Shown: positions 26,382-40,997 of the stretch, in pieces
Layout: each line of letters begins with the position of its first letter
Numbering within the stretch: position 1 is the stretch's first letter
NCBI GenBank assembly: GCA_964057225.1
Contig: OZ059900.1
Span: forward strand, 7,512,501 to 7,576,500
Direction: 5' to 3'
DNA: 64,000 nucleotides
Source: Auanema rhodensis
Lineage: Eukaryota; Nematoda; Chromadorea; Rhabditida; Rhabditidae
Notes under the pieces: model-generated
Databases searched by the model: none
What the model was told of the DNA's origin: nothing
The model's input: only the letters and a program-made list of their open reading frames with translations
Position numbers and translations under genes: made by a program

Positions 26382-29300
26382 TCGACTATTTCTACATATA
26401 TATGTCCAATTTTAACCACTTTGGTCAAAAAGGACCGAAAATATCAAGAATTATTGGTTTTTTGGGGTTTGAAGGGCATTTTGGCAAAATCAGTCAAACT
26501 TTTGATCTTAAGCATATTTTTTTCTTCTAAAACGACTAAATGTATGAAATACTATCAAAGAATGTTCATATAGGTGTATTTTGCACGAATATCAAAACTG
26601 ATTGAAATATGGGCCTTTTTATGCTCAAAACGCCATATATTCAGCGATTTTGGGTACAAAACATGTGAAAACTGTATGTTTTGATCAGACCCTTTGAGAT
26701 ATGGATTTGAAATTCAGGATTCATAAACTTCGACTATTTCTACATATATATGTCCAATTTTAACCACTTTGGTCAAAAAGGACCGAAAATATCAAGAATT
26801 ATTGGTTTTTTGGGGTTTGAAGGGCATTTTGGCAAAATCAGTCAAACTTTTGATCTTAAGCATATTTTTTTCTTCTAAAACGACTAAATGTATGAAATAC
26901 TGTCAAAGAATGTTCATATAGGTGTATTTTGCACGAATATCAAAACTGATTGAAATATGGGCCTTTTTATGCTCAAAACGCCATATATTCAACGATTTTG
27001 GGTACAAAACATGTGAAAACTGTATGTTTTGATCAGACCCTTTGAGATATGGATTTAAAATTCAGGATTCATAAAATTCGACTATTTTTACATATATATG
27101 TCCAATTTTAACCACTTTGGTCAAAAAGGACCGAAAATATCAAGAATTATTGGTTTTTTGGGGTTTGAAGGGCATTTTGGCAAAATCAGTCAAACTTTTG
27201 ATCTTAAGCATATTTTTTTCTTCTAAAACGACTAAATGTATGAAATACTGTCAAAGAATGTTCATATAGGTGTATTTTGCACGAATATCAAAACTGATTG
27301 AAATATGGGCCTTTTTATGCTCAAAACGCCATATATTCAACGATTTTGGGTACAAAACATGTGAAAACTGTATGTTTTGATCAGACCCTTTGAGATATGG
27401 ATTTGAAATTAGGGATTCATAAACTTCGACTATTTCTACATATATATGTCCAATTTTAACCACTTTGGTCAAAAAGGACCGAAAATATCAAGAATTATTG
27501 GTTTTTTGGGGTTTGAAGGGCATTTTGGCAAAATCAGTCAAACTTTTGATCTTAAGCATATTTTTTTCTTCTAAAACGACTAAATGTATGAAATACTATC
27601 AAAGAATGTTCATATAGGTGTATTTTGCACGAATATCAAAACTGATTGAAATATGGGCCTTTTTATGCTCAAAACGCCATATATTCAGCGATTTTGGGTA
27701 CAAAACATGTGAAAACTGTATGTTTTGATCAGACCCTTTGAGATATGGATTTGAAATTCAGGATTCATAAACTTCGACTATTTCTACATATATATGTCCA
27801 ATTTTAACCACTTTGGTCAAAAAGGACCGAAAATATCAAGAATTATTGGTTTTTTGGGGTTTGAAGGGCATTTTGGCAAAATCAGTCAAACTTTTGATCT
27901 TAAGCATATTTTTTTCTTCTAAAACGACTAAATGTATGAAATACTGTCAAAGAATGTTCATATAGGTGTATTTTGCACGAATATCAAAACTGATTGAAAT
28001 ATGGGCCTTTTTATGCTCAAAACGCCATATATTCAACGATTTTGGGTACAAAACATGTGAAAACTGTATGTTTTGATCAGACCCTTTGAGATATGGATTT
28101 AAAATTCAGGATTCATAAAATTCGACTATTTTTACATATATATGTCCAATTTTAACCACTTTGGTCAAAAAGGACCGAAAATATCAAGAATTATTGGTTT
28201 TTTGGGGTTTGAAGGGCATTTAGGCAAAATCAGTCAAACTTTTGATCTTAAGCATATTTTTTTCTTCTAAAACGACTAAATGTATGAAATACTGTCATAG
28301 AATGTTCATATAGGTGTATTTTGCACGAATATCAAAACTGATTGAAATATGGGCCTTTTTATGCTCAAAACGCCATATATTCAACGATTTTGCGTACAAA
28401 ACATGTGAAAACTGTATGTTTTGATCAGACCCTTTGAGATATGGATTTGAAATTAGGGATTCATAAACTTCGACTATTTCTACATATATATGTCCAATTT
28501 TAACAACTTTGGTCAAAAAGGACCGAAAATATCAAGAATTATTGGTTTTTTGGGGTTTGAAGGGCATTTTGGCAAAATCAGTCAAACTTTTGATCTTAAG
28601 CATATTTTTTTCTTCTAAAACGACTAAATGTATGAAATACTATCAAAGAATGTTCATATAGGTGTATTTTGCACGAATATCAAAACTGATTGAAATATGG
28701 GCCTTTTTATGCTCAAAACGCCATATATTCAGCGATTTTGGGTACAAAACATGTGAAAACTGTATGTTTTGATCAGACCCTTTGAGATATGGATTTGAAA
28801 TTCAGGATTCATAAACTTCGACTATTTCTACATATATATGTCCAATTTTAACCACTTTGGTCAAAAAGGACCGAAAATATCAAGAATTATTGGTTTTTTG
28901 GGGTTTGAAGGGCATTTTGGCAAAATCAGTCAAACTTTTGATCTTAAGCATATTTTTTTCTTCTAAAACGACTAAATGTATGAAATACTGTCAAAGAATG
29001 TTCATATAGGTGTATTTTGCACGAATATCAAAACTGATTGAAATATGGGCCTTTTTATGCTCAAAACGCCATATATTCAACGATTTTGGGTACAAAACAT
29101 GTGAAAACTGTATGTTTTGATCAGACCCTTTGAGATATGGATTTAAAATTCAGGATTCATAAAATTCGACTATTTTTACATATATATGTCCAATTTTAAC
29201 CACTTTGGTCAAAAAGGACCGAAAATATCAAGAATTATTGGTTTTTTGGGGTTTGAAGGGCATTTTGGCAAAATCAGTCAAACTTTTGATCTTAAGCATA

Positions 29301-29513
29301 TTTTTTTCTTCTAAAACGACTAAATGTATGAAATACTATCAAAGAATGTTCATATAGGTGTATTTTGCATGAATATCAAAACTGATTGAAATATGGGCCT
29401 TTTTATGCTCAAAACGCCATATATTCAGCGATTTTGGGTACAAAACATGTGAAAACTGTATGTTTTGATCAGACCCTTTGAGATATGGATTTGAAATTCA
29501 GGATTCATAAACT
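26382..29513 (+). repeat. 3-monomer higher-order repeat, three copies of 1044 bp
   Basis: Copies are at 26382-27425, 27426-28469 and 28470-29513. Each has a monomer carrying ACTATCAAAG and CAGCG that follows an ATTAGGG edge, then a TCGACT/GTCAAAG monomer, then an AAAATTCGAC monomer. The third position differs among copies: GTCAAAG (27078), GTCATAG with TTTTGCG and CATTTAGGC (28122), ACTATCAAAG with TTGCATGAAT (29166). A private change TAACAACTTT lies in the monomer at 28470. Confidence 0.85.
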
Positions 29514-32500
29514 TCGACTATTTCTACATATATATGTCCAATTTTAACCACTTTGGTCAAAAAGGACCGAAAATATCAAGAATTATTGGTTTTTTGGGGT
29601 TTGAAGGGCATTTTGGCAAAATCAGTCAAACTTTTGATCTTAAGCATATTTTTTTCTTCTAAAACGACTAAATGTAAGAAATACTGTCAAAGAATGTTCA
29701 TATAGGTGTATTTTGCACGAATATCAAAACTGATTGAAATATGGGCCTTTTTATGCTCAAAACGCCATATATTCAACGATTTTGGGTACAAAACATGTGA
29801 AAACTGTATGTTTTGATCAGACCCTTTGAGATATGGATTTAAAATTCAGGATTCATAAAATTCGACTATTTTTACATATATATGTCCAATTTTAACCACT
29901 TTGGTCAAAAAGGACCGAAAATATCAAGAATTATTGGTTTTTTGGGGTTTGAAGGGCATTTTGGCAAAATCAGTCAAACTTTTGATCTTAAGCATATTTT
30001 TTTCTTCTAAAACGACTAAATGTATGAAATACTGTCATAGAATGTTCATATAGGTGTATTTTGCACGAATATCAAAACTGATTGAAATATGGGCCTTTTT
30101 ATGCTCAAAACGCCATATATTCAACGATTTTGGGTACAAAACATGTGAAAACTGTATGTTTTGATCAGACCCTTTGAGATATGGATTTGAAATTCAGGAT
30201 TCATAAACTTCGACTATTTTTACATATATATGTCCAATTTTAACCACTTTGGTCAAAAAGGACCGAAAATATCAAGAATTATTGGTTTTTTGGGGTTTGA
30301 AGGGCATTTTGGCAAAATCAGTCAAACTTTTGATCTTAAGCATATTTTTTTCTTCTAAAACGACTAAATGTATGAAATACTGTCATAGAATGTTCATATA
30401 GGTGTATTTTGCACGAATATCAAAACTGATTGAAATATGGGCCTTTTTATGCTCAAAACGCCATATATTCAACGATTTTGCGTACAAAACATGTGAAAAC
30501 TGTATGTTTTGATCAGACCCTTTGAGATATGGATTTGAAATTAGGGATTCATAAACTTCGACTATTTCTACATATATATGTCCAATTTTAACCACTTTGG
30601 TCAAAAAGGACCGAAAATATCAAGAATTATTGGTTTTTTGGGGTTTGAAGGGCATTTTGGCAAAATCAGTCAAACTTTTGATCTTAAGCATATTTTTTTT
30701 TTCTAAAACGACTAAATGTATGAAATACTATCAAAGAATGTTCATATAGGTGTATTTTGCACGAATATCAAAACTGATTGAAATATGGGCCTTTTTATGC
30801 TCAAAACGCCATATATTCAGCGATTTTGGGTACAAAACATGTGAAAACTGTATGTTTTGATCAGACCCTTTGAGATATGGATTTGAAATTCAGGATTCAT
30901 AAACTTCGACTATTTCTACATATATATGTCCAATTTTAACCACTTTGGTCAAAAAGGACCGAAAATATCAAGAATTATTGGTTTTTTGGGGTTTGAAGGG
31001 CATTTTGGCAAAATCAGTCAAACTTTTGATCTTAAGCATATTTTTTTCTTCTAAAACGACTAAATGTATGAAATACTGTCAAAGAATGTTCATATAGGTG
31101 TATTTTGCACGAATATCAAAACTGATTGAAATATGGGCCTTTTTATGCTCAAAACGCCATATATTCAACGATTTTGGGTACAAAACATGTGAAAACTGTA
31201 TGTGTTGATCAGACCCTTTGAGATATGGATTTGAAATTCAGGATTCATAAACTTCGACTATTTCTACATATATATGTCCAATTTTAACCACTTTGGTCAA
31301 AAAGGACCGAAAATATCAAGAATTATTGGTTTTTTGGGGTTTGAAGGGCATTTTGGCAAAATCAGTCAAACTTTTGATCTTAAGCATATTTTTTTCTTCT
31401 AAAACGACTAAATGTATGAAATACTGTCAAAGAATGTTCATATAGGTGTATTTTGCACGAATATCAAAACTGATTGAAATATGGGCCTTTTTATGCTCAA
31501 AACGCCATATATTCAACGATTTTGGGTACAAAACATGTGAAAACTGTATGTTTTGATCAGACCCTTTGAGATATGGATTTAAAATTAGGGATTCATAAAC
31601 TTCGACTATTTCTACATATATATGTCCAATTTTAACCACTTTGGTCAAAAAGGACCGAAAATATCAAGAATTATTGGTTTTTTGGGGTTTGAAGGGCATT
31701 TTGGCAAAATCAGTCAAACTTTTGATCTTAAGCATATTTTTTTTTTCTAAAACGACTAAATGTATGAAATACTATCAAAGAATGTTCATATAGGTGTATT
31801 TTGCACGAATATCAAAACTGATTGAAATATGGGCCTTTTTATGCTCAAAACGCCATATATTCAGCGATTTTGGGTACAAAACATGTGAAAACTGTATGTT
31901 TTGATCAGACCCTTTGAGATATGGATTTGAAATTCAGGATTCATAAACTTCGACTATTTCTACATATATATGTCCAATTTTAACCACTTTGGTCAAAAAG
32001 GACCGAAAATATCAAGAATTATTGGTTTTTTGGGGTTTGAAGGGCATTTTGGCAAAATCAGTCAAACTTTTGATCTTAAGCATATTTTTTTCTTCTAAAA
32101 CGACTAAATGTATGAAATACTGTCAAAGAATGTTCATATAGGTGTATTTTGCACGAATATCAAAACTGATTGAAATATGGGCCTTTTTATGCTCAAAACG
32201 CCATATATTCAACGATTTTGGGTACAAAACATGTGAAAACTGTATGTTTTGATCAGACCCTTTGAGATATGGATTTAAAATTCAGGATTCATAAAATTCG
32301 ACTATTTTTACATATATATGTCCAATTTTAACCACTTTGGTCAAAAAGGACCGAAAATATCAAGAATTATTGGTTTTTTGGGGTTTGAAGGGCATTTTGG
32401 CAAAATCAGTCAAACTTTTGATCTTAAGCATATTTTTTTCTTCTAAAACGACTAAATTTATGAAATACTATCAAAGAATGTTCATATAGGTGTATTTTGC

Positions 32501-32645
32501 ATGAATATCAAAACTGATTGAAATATGGGCCTTTTTATGCTCAAAACGCCATATATTCAGCGATTTTGGGTACAAAACATGTGAAAACTGTATGTTTTGA
32601 TCAGACCCTTTGAGATATGGATTTGAAATTCAGGATTCATAAACT
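29514..32645 (+). repeat. 9-monomer higher-order repeat, copy 1 (3132 bp)
   Basis: The order is: GTAAGAAATAC unit (29514); AAAATTCGAC (29862); TCGACTATTTTT with TTTTGCG (30210); ATTAGGG-flanked T10 unit with CAGCG (30558); GTGTTGATC unit (30906); TCGACT unit (31254); TTAAAATTAGGG-flanked T10 unit (31602); TCGACT unit (31950); AAAATTCGAC with AAATTTATG, TTGCATGAAT and CAGCG (32298). The GTAAGAAATAC marker recurs at 32646 and 35430 and fixes the period. Confidence 0.88.
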
Positions 32646-35429
32646 TCGACTATTTCTACATATATATGTCCAATTTTAACCACTTTGGTCAAAAAGGACC
32701 GAAAATATCAAGAATTATTGGTTTTTTGGGGTTTGAAGGGCATTTTGGCAAAATCAGTCAAACTTTTGATCTTAAGCATATTTTTTTCTTCTAAAACGAC
32801 TAAATGTAAGAAATACTGTCAAAGAATGTTCATATAGGTGTATTTTGCACGAATATCAAAACTGATTGAAATATGGGCCTTTTTATGCTCAAAACGCCAT
32901 ATATTCAACGATTTTGGGTACAAAACATGTGAAAACTGTATGTTTTGATCAGACCCTTTGAGATATGGATTTAAAATTCAGGATTCATAAAATTCGACTA
33001 TTTTTACATATATATGTCCAATTTTAACCACTTTGGTCAAAAAGGACCGAAAATATCAAGAATTATTGGTTTTTTGGGGTTTGAAGGGCATTTTGGCAAA
33101 ATCAGTCAAACTTTTGATCTTAAGCATATTTTTTTCTTCTAAAACGACTAAATGTATGAAATACTGTCATAGAATGTTCATATAGGTGTATTTTGCACGA
33201 ATATCAAAACTGATTGAAATATGGGCCTTTTTATGCTCAAAACGCCATATATTCAACGATTTTGGGTACAAAACATGTGAAAACTGTATGTTTTGATCAG
33301 ACCCTTTGAGATATGGATTTGAAATTCAGGATTCATAAACTTCGACTATTTTTACATATATATGTCCAATTTTAACCACTTTGGTCAAAAAGGACCGAAA
33401 ATATCAAGAATTATTGGTTTTTTGGGGTTTGAAGGGCATTTTGGCAAAATCAGTCAAACTTTTGATCTTAAGCATATTTTTTTCTTCTAAAACGACTAAA
33501 TGTATGAAATACTGTCATAGAATGTTCATATAGGTGTATTTTGCACGAATATCAAAACTGATTGAAATATGGGCCTTTTTATGCTCAAAACGCCATATAT
33601 TCAACGATTTTGCGTACAAAACATGTGAAAACTGTATGTTTTGATCAGACCCTTTGAGATATGGATTTGAAATTAGGGATTCATAAACTTCGACTATTTC
33701 TACATATATATGTCCAATTTTAACCACTTTGGTCAAAAAGGACCGAAAATATCAAGAATTATTGGTTTTTTGGGGTTTGAAGGGCATTTTGGCAAAATCA
33801 GTCAAACTTTTGATCTTAAGCATATTTTTTTTTTCTAAAACGACTAAATGTATGAAATACTATCAAAGAATGTTCATATAGGTGTATTTTGCACGAATAT
33901 CAAAACTGATTGAAATATGGGCCTTTTTATGCTCAAAACGCCATATATTCAGCGATTTTGGGTACAAAACATGTGAAAACTGTATGTTTTGATCAGACCC
34001 TTTGAGATATGGATTTGAAATTCAGGATTCATAAACTTCGACTATTTCTACATATATATGTCCAATTTTAACCACTTTGGTCAAAAAGGACCGAAAATAT
34101 CAAGAATTATTGGTTTTTTGGGGTTTGAAGGGCATTTTGGCAAAATCAGTCAAACTTTTGATCTTAAGCATATTTTTTTCTTCTAAAACGACTAAATGTA
34201 TGAAATACTGTCAAAGAATGTTCATATAGGTGTATTTTGCACGAATATCAAAACTGATTGAAATATGGGCCTTTTTATGCTCAAAACGCCATATATTCAA
34301 CGATTTTGGGTACAAAACATGTGAAAACTGTATGTTTTGATCAGACCCTTTGAGATATGGATTTAAAATTAGGGATTCATAAACTTCGACTATTTCTACA
34401 TATATATGTCCAATTTTAACCACTTTGGTCAAAAAGGACCGAAAATATCAAGAATTATTGGTTTTTTGGGGTTTGAAGGGCATTTTGGCAAAATCAGTCA
34501 AACTTTTGATCTTAAGCATATTTTTTTTTTCTAAAACGACTAAATGTATGAAATACTATCAAAGAATGTTCATATAGGTGTATTTTGCACGAATATCAAA
34601 ACTGATTGAAATATGGGCCTTTTTATGCTCAAAACGCCATATATTCAGCGATTTTGGGTACAAAACATGTGAAAACTGTATGTTTTGATCAGACCCTTTG
34701 AGATATGGATTTGAAATTCAGGATTCATAAACTTCGACTATTTCTACATATATATGTCCAATTTTAACCACTTTGGTCAAAAAGGACCGAAAATATCAAG
34801 AATTATTGGTTTTTTGGGGTTTGAAGGGCATTTTGGCAAAATCAGTCAAACTTTTGATCTTAAGCATATTTTTTTCTTCTAAAACGACTAAATGTATGAA
34901 ATACTGTCAAAGAATGTTCATATAGGTGTATTTTGCACGAATATCAAAACTGATTGAAATATGGGCCTTTTTATGCTCAAAACGCCATATATTCAACGAT
35001 TTTGGGTACAAAACATGTGAAAACTGTATGTTTTGATCAGACCCTTTGAGATATGGATTTAAAATTCAGGATTCATAAAATTCGACTATTTTTACATATA
35101 TATGTCCAATTTTAACCACTTTGGTCAAAAAGGACCGAAAATATCAAGAATTATTGGTTTTTTGGGGTTTGAAGGGCATTTTGGCAAAATCAGTCAAACT
35201 TTTGATCTTAAGCATATTTTTTTCTTCTAAAACGACTAAATTTATGAAATACTATCAAAGAATGTTCATATAGGTGTATTTTGCATGAATATCAAAACTG
35301 ATTGAAATATGGGCCTTTTTATGCTCAAAACGCCATATATTCAGCGATTTTGGGTACAAAACATGTGAAAACTGTATGTTTTGATCAGACCCTTTGAGAT
35401 ATGGATTTGAAATTCAGGATTCATAAACT
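32646..35429 (+). repeat. 8-monomer derivative of the 9-mer, copy 2 (2784 bp)
   Basis: The order is as in 29514-32645 but exactly one monomer shorter. The unit at 34038 replaces the pair 30906 and 31254: it lacks GTGTTGATC and is followed by the TTAAAATTAGGG edge that follows 31254 in the longer copy. An in-register unequal exchange between adjacent similar monomers explains this without any change in phase. Confidence 0.85.
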
Positions 35430-36473
35430 TCGACTATTTCTACATATATATGTCCAATTTTAACCACTTTGGTCAAAAAGGACCGAAAATATCAAGAATT
35501 ATTGGTTTTTTGGGGTTTGAAGGGCATTTTGGCAAAATCAGTCAAACTTTTGATCTTAAGCATATTTTTTTCTTCTAAAACGACTAAATGTAAGAAATAC
35601 TGTCAAAGAATGTTCATATAGGTGTATTTTGCACGAATATCAAAACTGATTGAAATATGGGCCTTTTTATGCTCAAAACGCCATATATTCAACGATTTTG
35701 GGTACAAAACATGTGAAAACTGTATGTTTTGATCAGACCCTTTGAGATATGGATTTAAAATTCAGGATTCATAAAATTCGACTATTTTTACATATATATG
35801 TCCAATTTTAACCACTTTGGTCAAAAAGGACCGAAAATATCAAGAATTATTGGTTTTTTGGGGTTTGAAGGGCATTTTGGCAAAATCAGTCAAACTTTTG
35901 ATCTTAAGCATATTTTTTTCTTCTAAAACGACTAAATGTATGAAATACTGTCATAGAATGTTCATATAGGTGTATTTTGCACGAATATCAAAACTGATTG
36001 AAATATGGGCCTTTTTATGCTCAAAACGCCATATATTCAACGATTTTGGGTACAAAACATGTGAAAACTGTATGTTTTGATCAGACCCTTTGAGATATGG
36101 ATTTGAAATTCAGGATTCATAAACTTCGACTATTTTTACATATATATGTCCAATTTTAACCACTTTGGTCAAAAAGGACCGAAAATATCAAGAATTATTG
36201 GTTTTTTGGGGTTTGAAGGGCATTTTGGCAAAATCAGTCAAACTTTTGATCTTAAGCATATTTTTTTCTTCTAAAACGACTAAATGTATGAAATACTGTC
36301 ATAGAATGTTCATATAGGTGTATTTTGCACGAATATCAAAACTGATTGAAATATGGGCCTTTTTATGCTCAAAACGCCATATATTCAACGATTTTGCGTA
36401 CAAAACATGTGAAAACTGTATGTTTTGATCAGACCCTTTGAGATATGGATTTGAAATTAGGGATTCATAAACT
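35430..36473 (+). repeat. 9-mer copy 3, leading three monomers
   Basis: Units 35430 (GTAAGAAATAC), 35778 (AAAATTCGAC) and 36126 (TCGACTATTTTT, TTTTGCG) match 29514-30210. The 9-mer order continues through 36474, 36822, 37170 and 37518, but from 36474 the series is better described by a new 6-monomer period, so the two HORs overlap. Confidence 0.82.
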
Positions 36474-38561
36474 TCGACTATTTCTACATATATATGTCCA
36501 ATTTTAACCACTTTGGTCAAAAAGGACCGAAAATATCAAGAATTATTGGTTTTTTGGGGTTTGAAGGGCATTTTGGCAAAATCAGTCAAACTTTTGATCT
36601 TAAGCATATTTTTTTTTTCTAAAACGACTAAATGTATGAAATACTATCAAAGAATGTTCATATAGGTGTATTTTGCACGAATATCAAAACTGATTGAAAT
36701 ATGGGCCTTTTTATGCTCAAAACGCCATATATTCAGCGATTTTGGGTACAAAACATGTGAAAACTGTATGTTTTGATCAGACCCTTTGAGATATGGATTT
36801 GAAATTCAGGATTCATAAACTTCGACTATTTCTACATATATATGTCCAATTTTAACCACTTTGGTCAAAAAGGACCGAAAATATCAAGAATTATTGGTTT
36901 TTTGGGGTTTGAAGGGCATTTTGGCAAAATCAGTCAAACTTTTGATCTTAAGCATATTTTTTTCTTCTAAAACGACTAAATGTATGAAATACTGTCAAAG
37001 AATGTTCATATAGGTGTATTTTGCACGAATATCAAAACTGATTGAAATATGGGCCTTTTTATGCTCAAAACGCCATATATTCAACGATTTTGGGTACAAA
37101 ACATGTGAAAACTGTATGTGTTGATCAGACCCTTTGAGATATGGATTTGAAATTCAGGATTCATAAACTTCGACTATTTCTACATATATATGTCCAATTT
37201 TAACCACTTTGGTCAAAAAGGACCGAAAATATCAAGAATTATTGGTTTTTTGGGGTTTGAAGGGCATTTTGGCAAAATCAGTCAAACTTTTGATCTTAAG
37301 CATATTTTTTTCTTCTAAAACGACTAAATGTATGAAATACTGTCAAAGAATGTTCATATAGGTGTATTTTGCACGAATATCAAAACTGATTGAAATATGG
37401 GCCTTTTTATGCTCAAAACGCCATATATTCAACGATTTTGGGTACAAAACATGTGAAAACTGTATGTTTTGATCAGACCCTTTGAGATATGGATTTAAAA
37501 TTAGGGACTCATAAACTTCGACTATTTCTACATATATATGTCCAATTTTAACCACTTTGGTCAAAAAGGACCGAAAATATCAAGAATTATTGGTTTTTTG
37601 GGGTTTGAAGGGCATTTTGGCAAAATCAGTCAAACTTTTGATCTTAAGCATATTTTTTTTTTCTAAAACGACTAAATGTATGAAATACTATCAAAGAATG
37701 TTCATATAGGTGTATTTTGCACGAATATCAAAACTGATTGAAATATGGGCCTTTTTATGCTCAAAACGCCATATATTCAGCGATTTTGGGTACAAAACAT
37801 GTGAAAACTGTATGTTTTGATCAGACCCTTTGAGATATGGATTTGAAATTCAGGATTCATAAACTTCGACTATTTCTACATATATATGTCCAATTTTAAC
37901 CACTTTGGTCAAAAAGGACCGAAAATATCAAGAATTATTGGTTTTTTGGGGTTTGAAGGGCATTTTGGCAAAATCAGTCAAACTTTTGATCTTAAGCATA
38001 TTTTTTTCTTCTAAAACGACTAAATGTATGAAATACTGTCAAAGAATGTTCATATAGGTGTATTTTGCACGAATATCAAAACTGATTGAAATATGGGCCT
38101 TTTTATGCTCAAAACGCCATATATTCAACGATTTTGGGTACAAAACATGTGAAAACTGTATGTGTTGATCAGACCCTTTGAGATATGGATTTGAAATTCA
38201 GGATTCATAAACTTCGACTATTTCTACATATATATGTCCAATTTTAACCACTTTGGTCAAAAAGGACCGAAAATATCAAGAATTATTGGTTTTTTGGGGT
38301 TTGAAGGGCATTTTGGCAAAATCAGTCAAACTTTTGATCTTAAGCATATTTTTTTCTTCTAAAACGACTAAATGTATGAAATACTGTCATAGAATGTTCA
38401 TATAGGTGTATTTTGCACGAATATCAAAACTGATTGAAATATGGGCCTTTTTATGCTCAAAACGCCATATATTCAACGATTTTGCGTACAAAACATGTGA
38501 AAACTGTATGTTTTGATCAGACCCTTTGAGATATGGATTTGAAATTAGGGATTCATAAACT
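36474..38561 (+). repeat. 6-monomer higher-order repeat, copy 1 (2088 bp)
   Basis: The order is: T10/CAGCG unit (36474); GTGTTGATC unit (36822); TCGACT unit (37170) ending TTAGGGACTC; T10/CAGCG unit (37518); GTGTTGATC unit (37866); TCGACT unit with GTCATAG and TTTTGCG (38214). The TTAGGGACTC change is private to this HOR and its next copy. Monomer 38214 looks like a fusion of the left part of a 40302-type unit with the right part of a 40650-type unit. Confidence 0.85.
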
Positions 38562-40997
38562 TCGACTATTTCTACATATATATGTCCAATTTTAACCACT
38601 TTGGTCAAAAAGGACCGAAAATATCAAGAATTATTGGTTTTTTGGGGTTTGAAGGGCATTTTGGCAAAATCAGTCAAACTTTTGATCTTAAGCATATTTT
38701 TTTTTTCTAAAACGACTAAATGTATGAAATACTATCAAAGAATGTTCATATAGGTGTATTTTGCACGAATATCAAAACTGATTGAAATATGGGCCTTTTT
38801 ATGCTCAAAACGCCATATATTCAGCGATTTTGGGTACAAAACATGTGAAAACTGTATGTTTTGATCAGACCCTTTGAGATATGGATTTGAAATTCAGGAT
38901 TCATAAACTTCGACTATTTCTACATATATATGTCCAATTTTAACCACTTTGGTCAAAAAGGACCGAAAATATCAAGAATTATTGGTTTTTTGGGGTTTGA
39001 AGGGCATTTTGGCAAAATCAGTCAAACTTTTGATCTTAAGCATATTTTTTTCTTCTAAAACGACTAAATGTATGAAATACTGTCAAAGAATGTTCATATA
39101 GGTGTATTTTGCACGAATATCAAAACTGATTGAAATATGGGCCTTTTTATGCTCAAAACGCCATATATTCAACGATTTTGGGTACAAAACATGTGAAAAC
39201 TGTATGTGTTGATCAGACCCTTTGAGATATGGATTTGAAATTCAGGATTCATAAACTTCGACTATTTCTACATATATATGTCCAATTTTAACCACTTTGG
39301 TCAAAAAGGACCGAAAATATCAAGAATTATTGGTTTTTTGGGGTTTGAAGGGCATTTTGGCAAAATCAGTCAAACTTTTGATCTTAAGCATATTTTTTTC
39401 TTCTAAAACGACTAAATGTATGAAATACTGTCAAAGAATGTTCATATAGGTGTATTTTGCACGAATATCAAAACTGATTGAAATATGGGCCTTTTTATGC
39501 TCAAAACGCCATATATTCAACGATTTTGGGTACAAAACATGTGAAAACTGTATGTTTTGATCAGACCCTTTGAGATATGGATTTAAAATTAGGGACTCAT
39601 AAACTTCGACTATTTCTACATATATATGTCCAATTTTAACCACTTTGGTCAAAAAGGACCGAAAATATCAAGAATTATTGGTTTTTTGGGGTTTGAAGGG
39701 CATTTTGGCAAAATCAGTCAAACTTTTGATCTTAAGCATATTTTTTTTTTCTAAAACGACTAAATGTATGAAATACTATCAAAGAATGTTCATATAGGTG
39801 TATTTTGCACGAATATCAAAACTGATTGAAATATGGGCCTTTTTATGCTCAAAACGCCATATATTCAGCGATTTTGGGTACAAAACATGTGAAAACTGTA
39901 TGTTTTGATCAGACCCTTTGAGATATGGATTTGAAATTCAGGATTCATAAACTTCGACTATTTCTACATATATATGTCCAATTTTAACCACTTTGGTCAA
40001 AAAGGACCGAAAATATCAAGAATTATTGGTTTTTTGGGGTTTGAAGGGCATTTTGGCAAAATCAGTCAAACTTTTGATCTTAAGCATATTTTTTTCTTCT
40101 AAAACGACTAAATGTATGAAATACTGTCAAAGAATGTTCATATAGGTGTATTTTGCACGAATATCAAAACTGATTGAAATATGGGCCTTTTTATGCTCAA
40201 AACGCCATATATTCAACGATTTTGGGTACAAAACATGTGAAAACTGTATGTGTTGATCAGACCCTTTGAGATATGGATTTGAAATTCAGGATTCATAAAC
40301 TTCGACTATTTCTACATATATATGTCCAATTTTAACCACTTTGGTCAAAAAGGACCGAAAATATCAAGAATTATTGGTTTTTTGGGGTTTGAAGGGCATT
40401 TTGGCAAAATCAGTCAAACTTTTGATCTTAAGCATATTTTTTTCTTCTAAAACGACTAAATGTATGAAATACTGTCAAAGAATGTTCATATAGGTGTATT
40501 TTGCACGAATATCAAAACTGATTGAAATATGGGCCTTTTTATGCTCAAAACGCCATATATTCAACGATTTTGGGTACAAAACATGTGAAAACTGTATGTT
40601 TTGATCAGACCCTTTGAGATATGGATTTAAAATTCAGGATTCATAAAATTCGACTATTTTTACATATATATGTCCAATTTTAACCACTTTGGTCAAAAAG
40701 GACCGAAAATATCAAGAATTATTGGTTTTTTGGGGTTTGAAGGGCATTTTGGCAAAATCAGTCAAACTTTTGATCTTAAGCATATTTTTTACTTCTAAAA
40801 CGACGAAATGTATGAAATACTGTCATAGAATGTTCATATAGGTGTATTTTGCACGAATATCAAAACTGATTGAAATATGGGCCTTTTTATGCTCAAAACG
40901 CCATATATTCAACGATTTTGCGTACAAAACATGTGAAAACTGTATGTTTTGATCAGACCCTTTGAGATATGGATTTGAAATTAGGGATTCATAAACT
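38562..40997 (+). repeat. 7-monomer version of the 6-mer, copy 2 (2436 bp)
   Basis: Five monomers (38562-39954) match 36474-37866, including TTAGGGACTC at about 39591. These are followed by two units (40302, 40650) where copy 1 has the single monomer 38214. The monomer at 40650 has private TTTTACTTC and ACGACGAAATG changes. A further partial copy starts at 40998. Confidence 0.85.

Noticed and set aside
26207-26428. 73-codon minus-strand open frame repeated 16 times in the central region
   Set aside because: It appears only because the ATTAGGG variant removes a TGA present in other monomers, and it too begins at TTG. No conserved protein features; it tracks the satellite lineage, not a gene.
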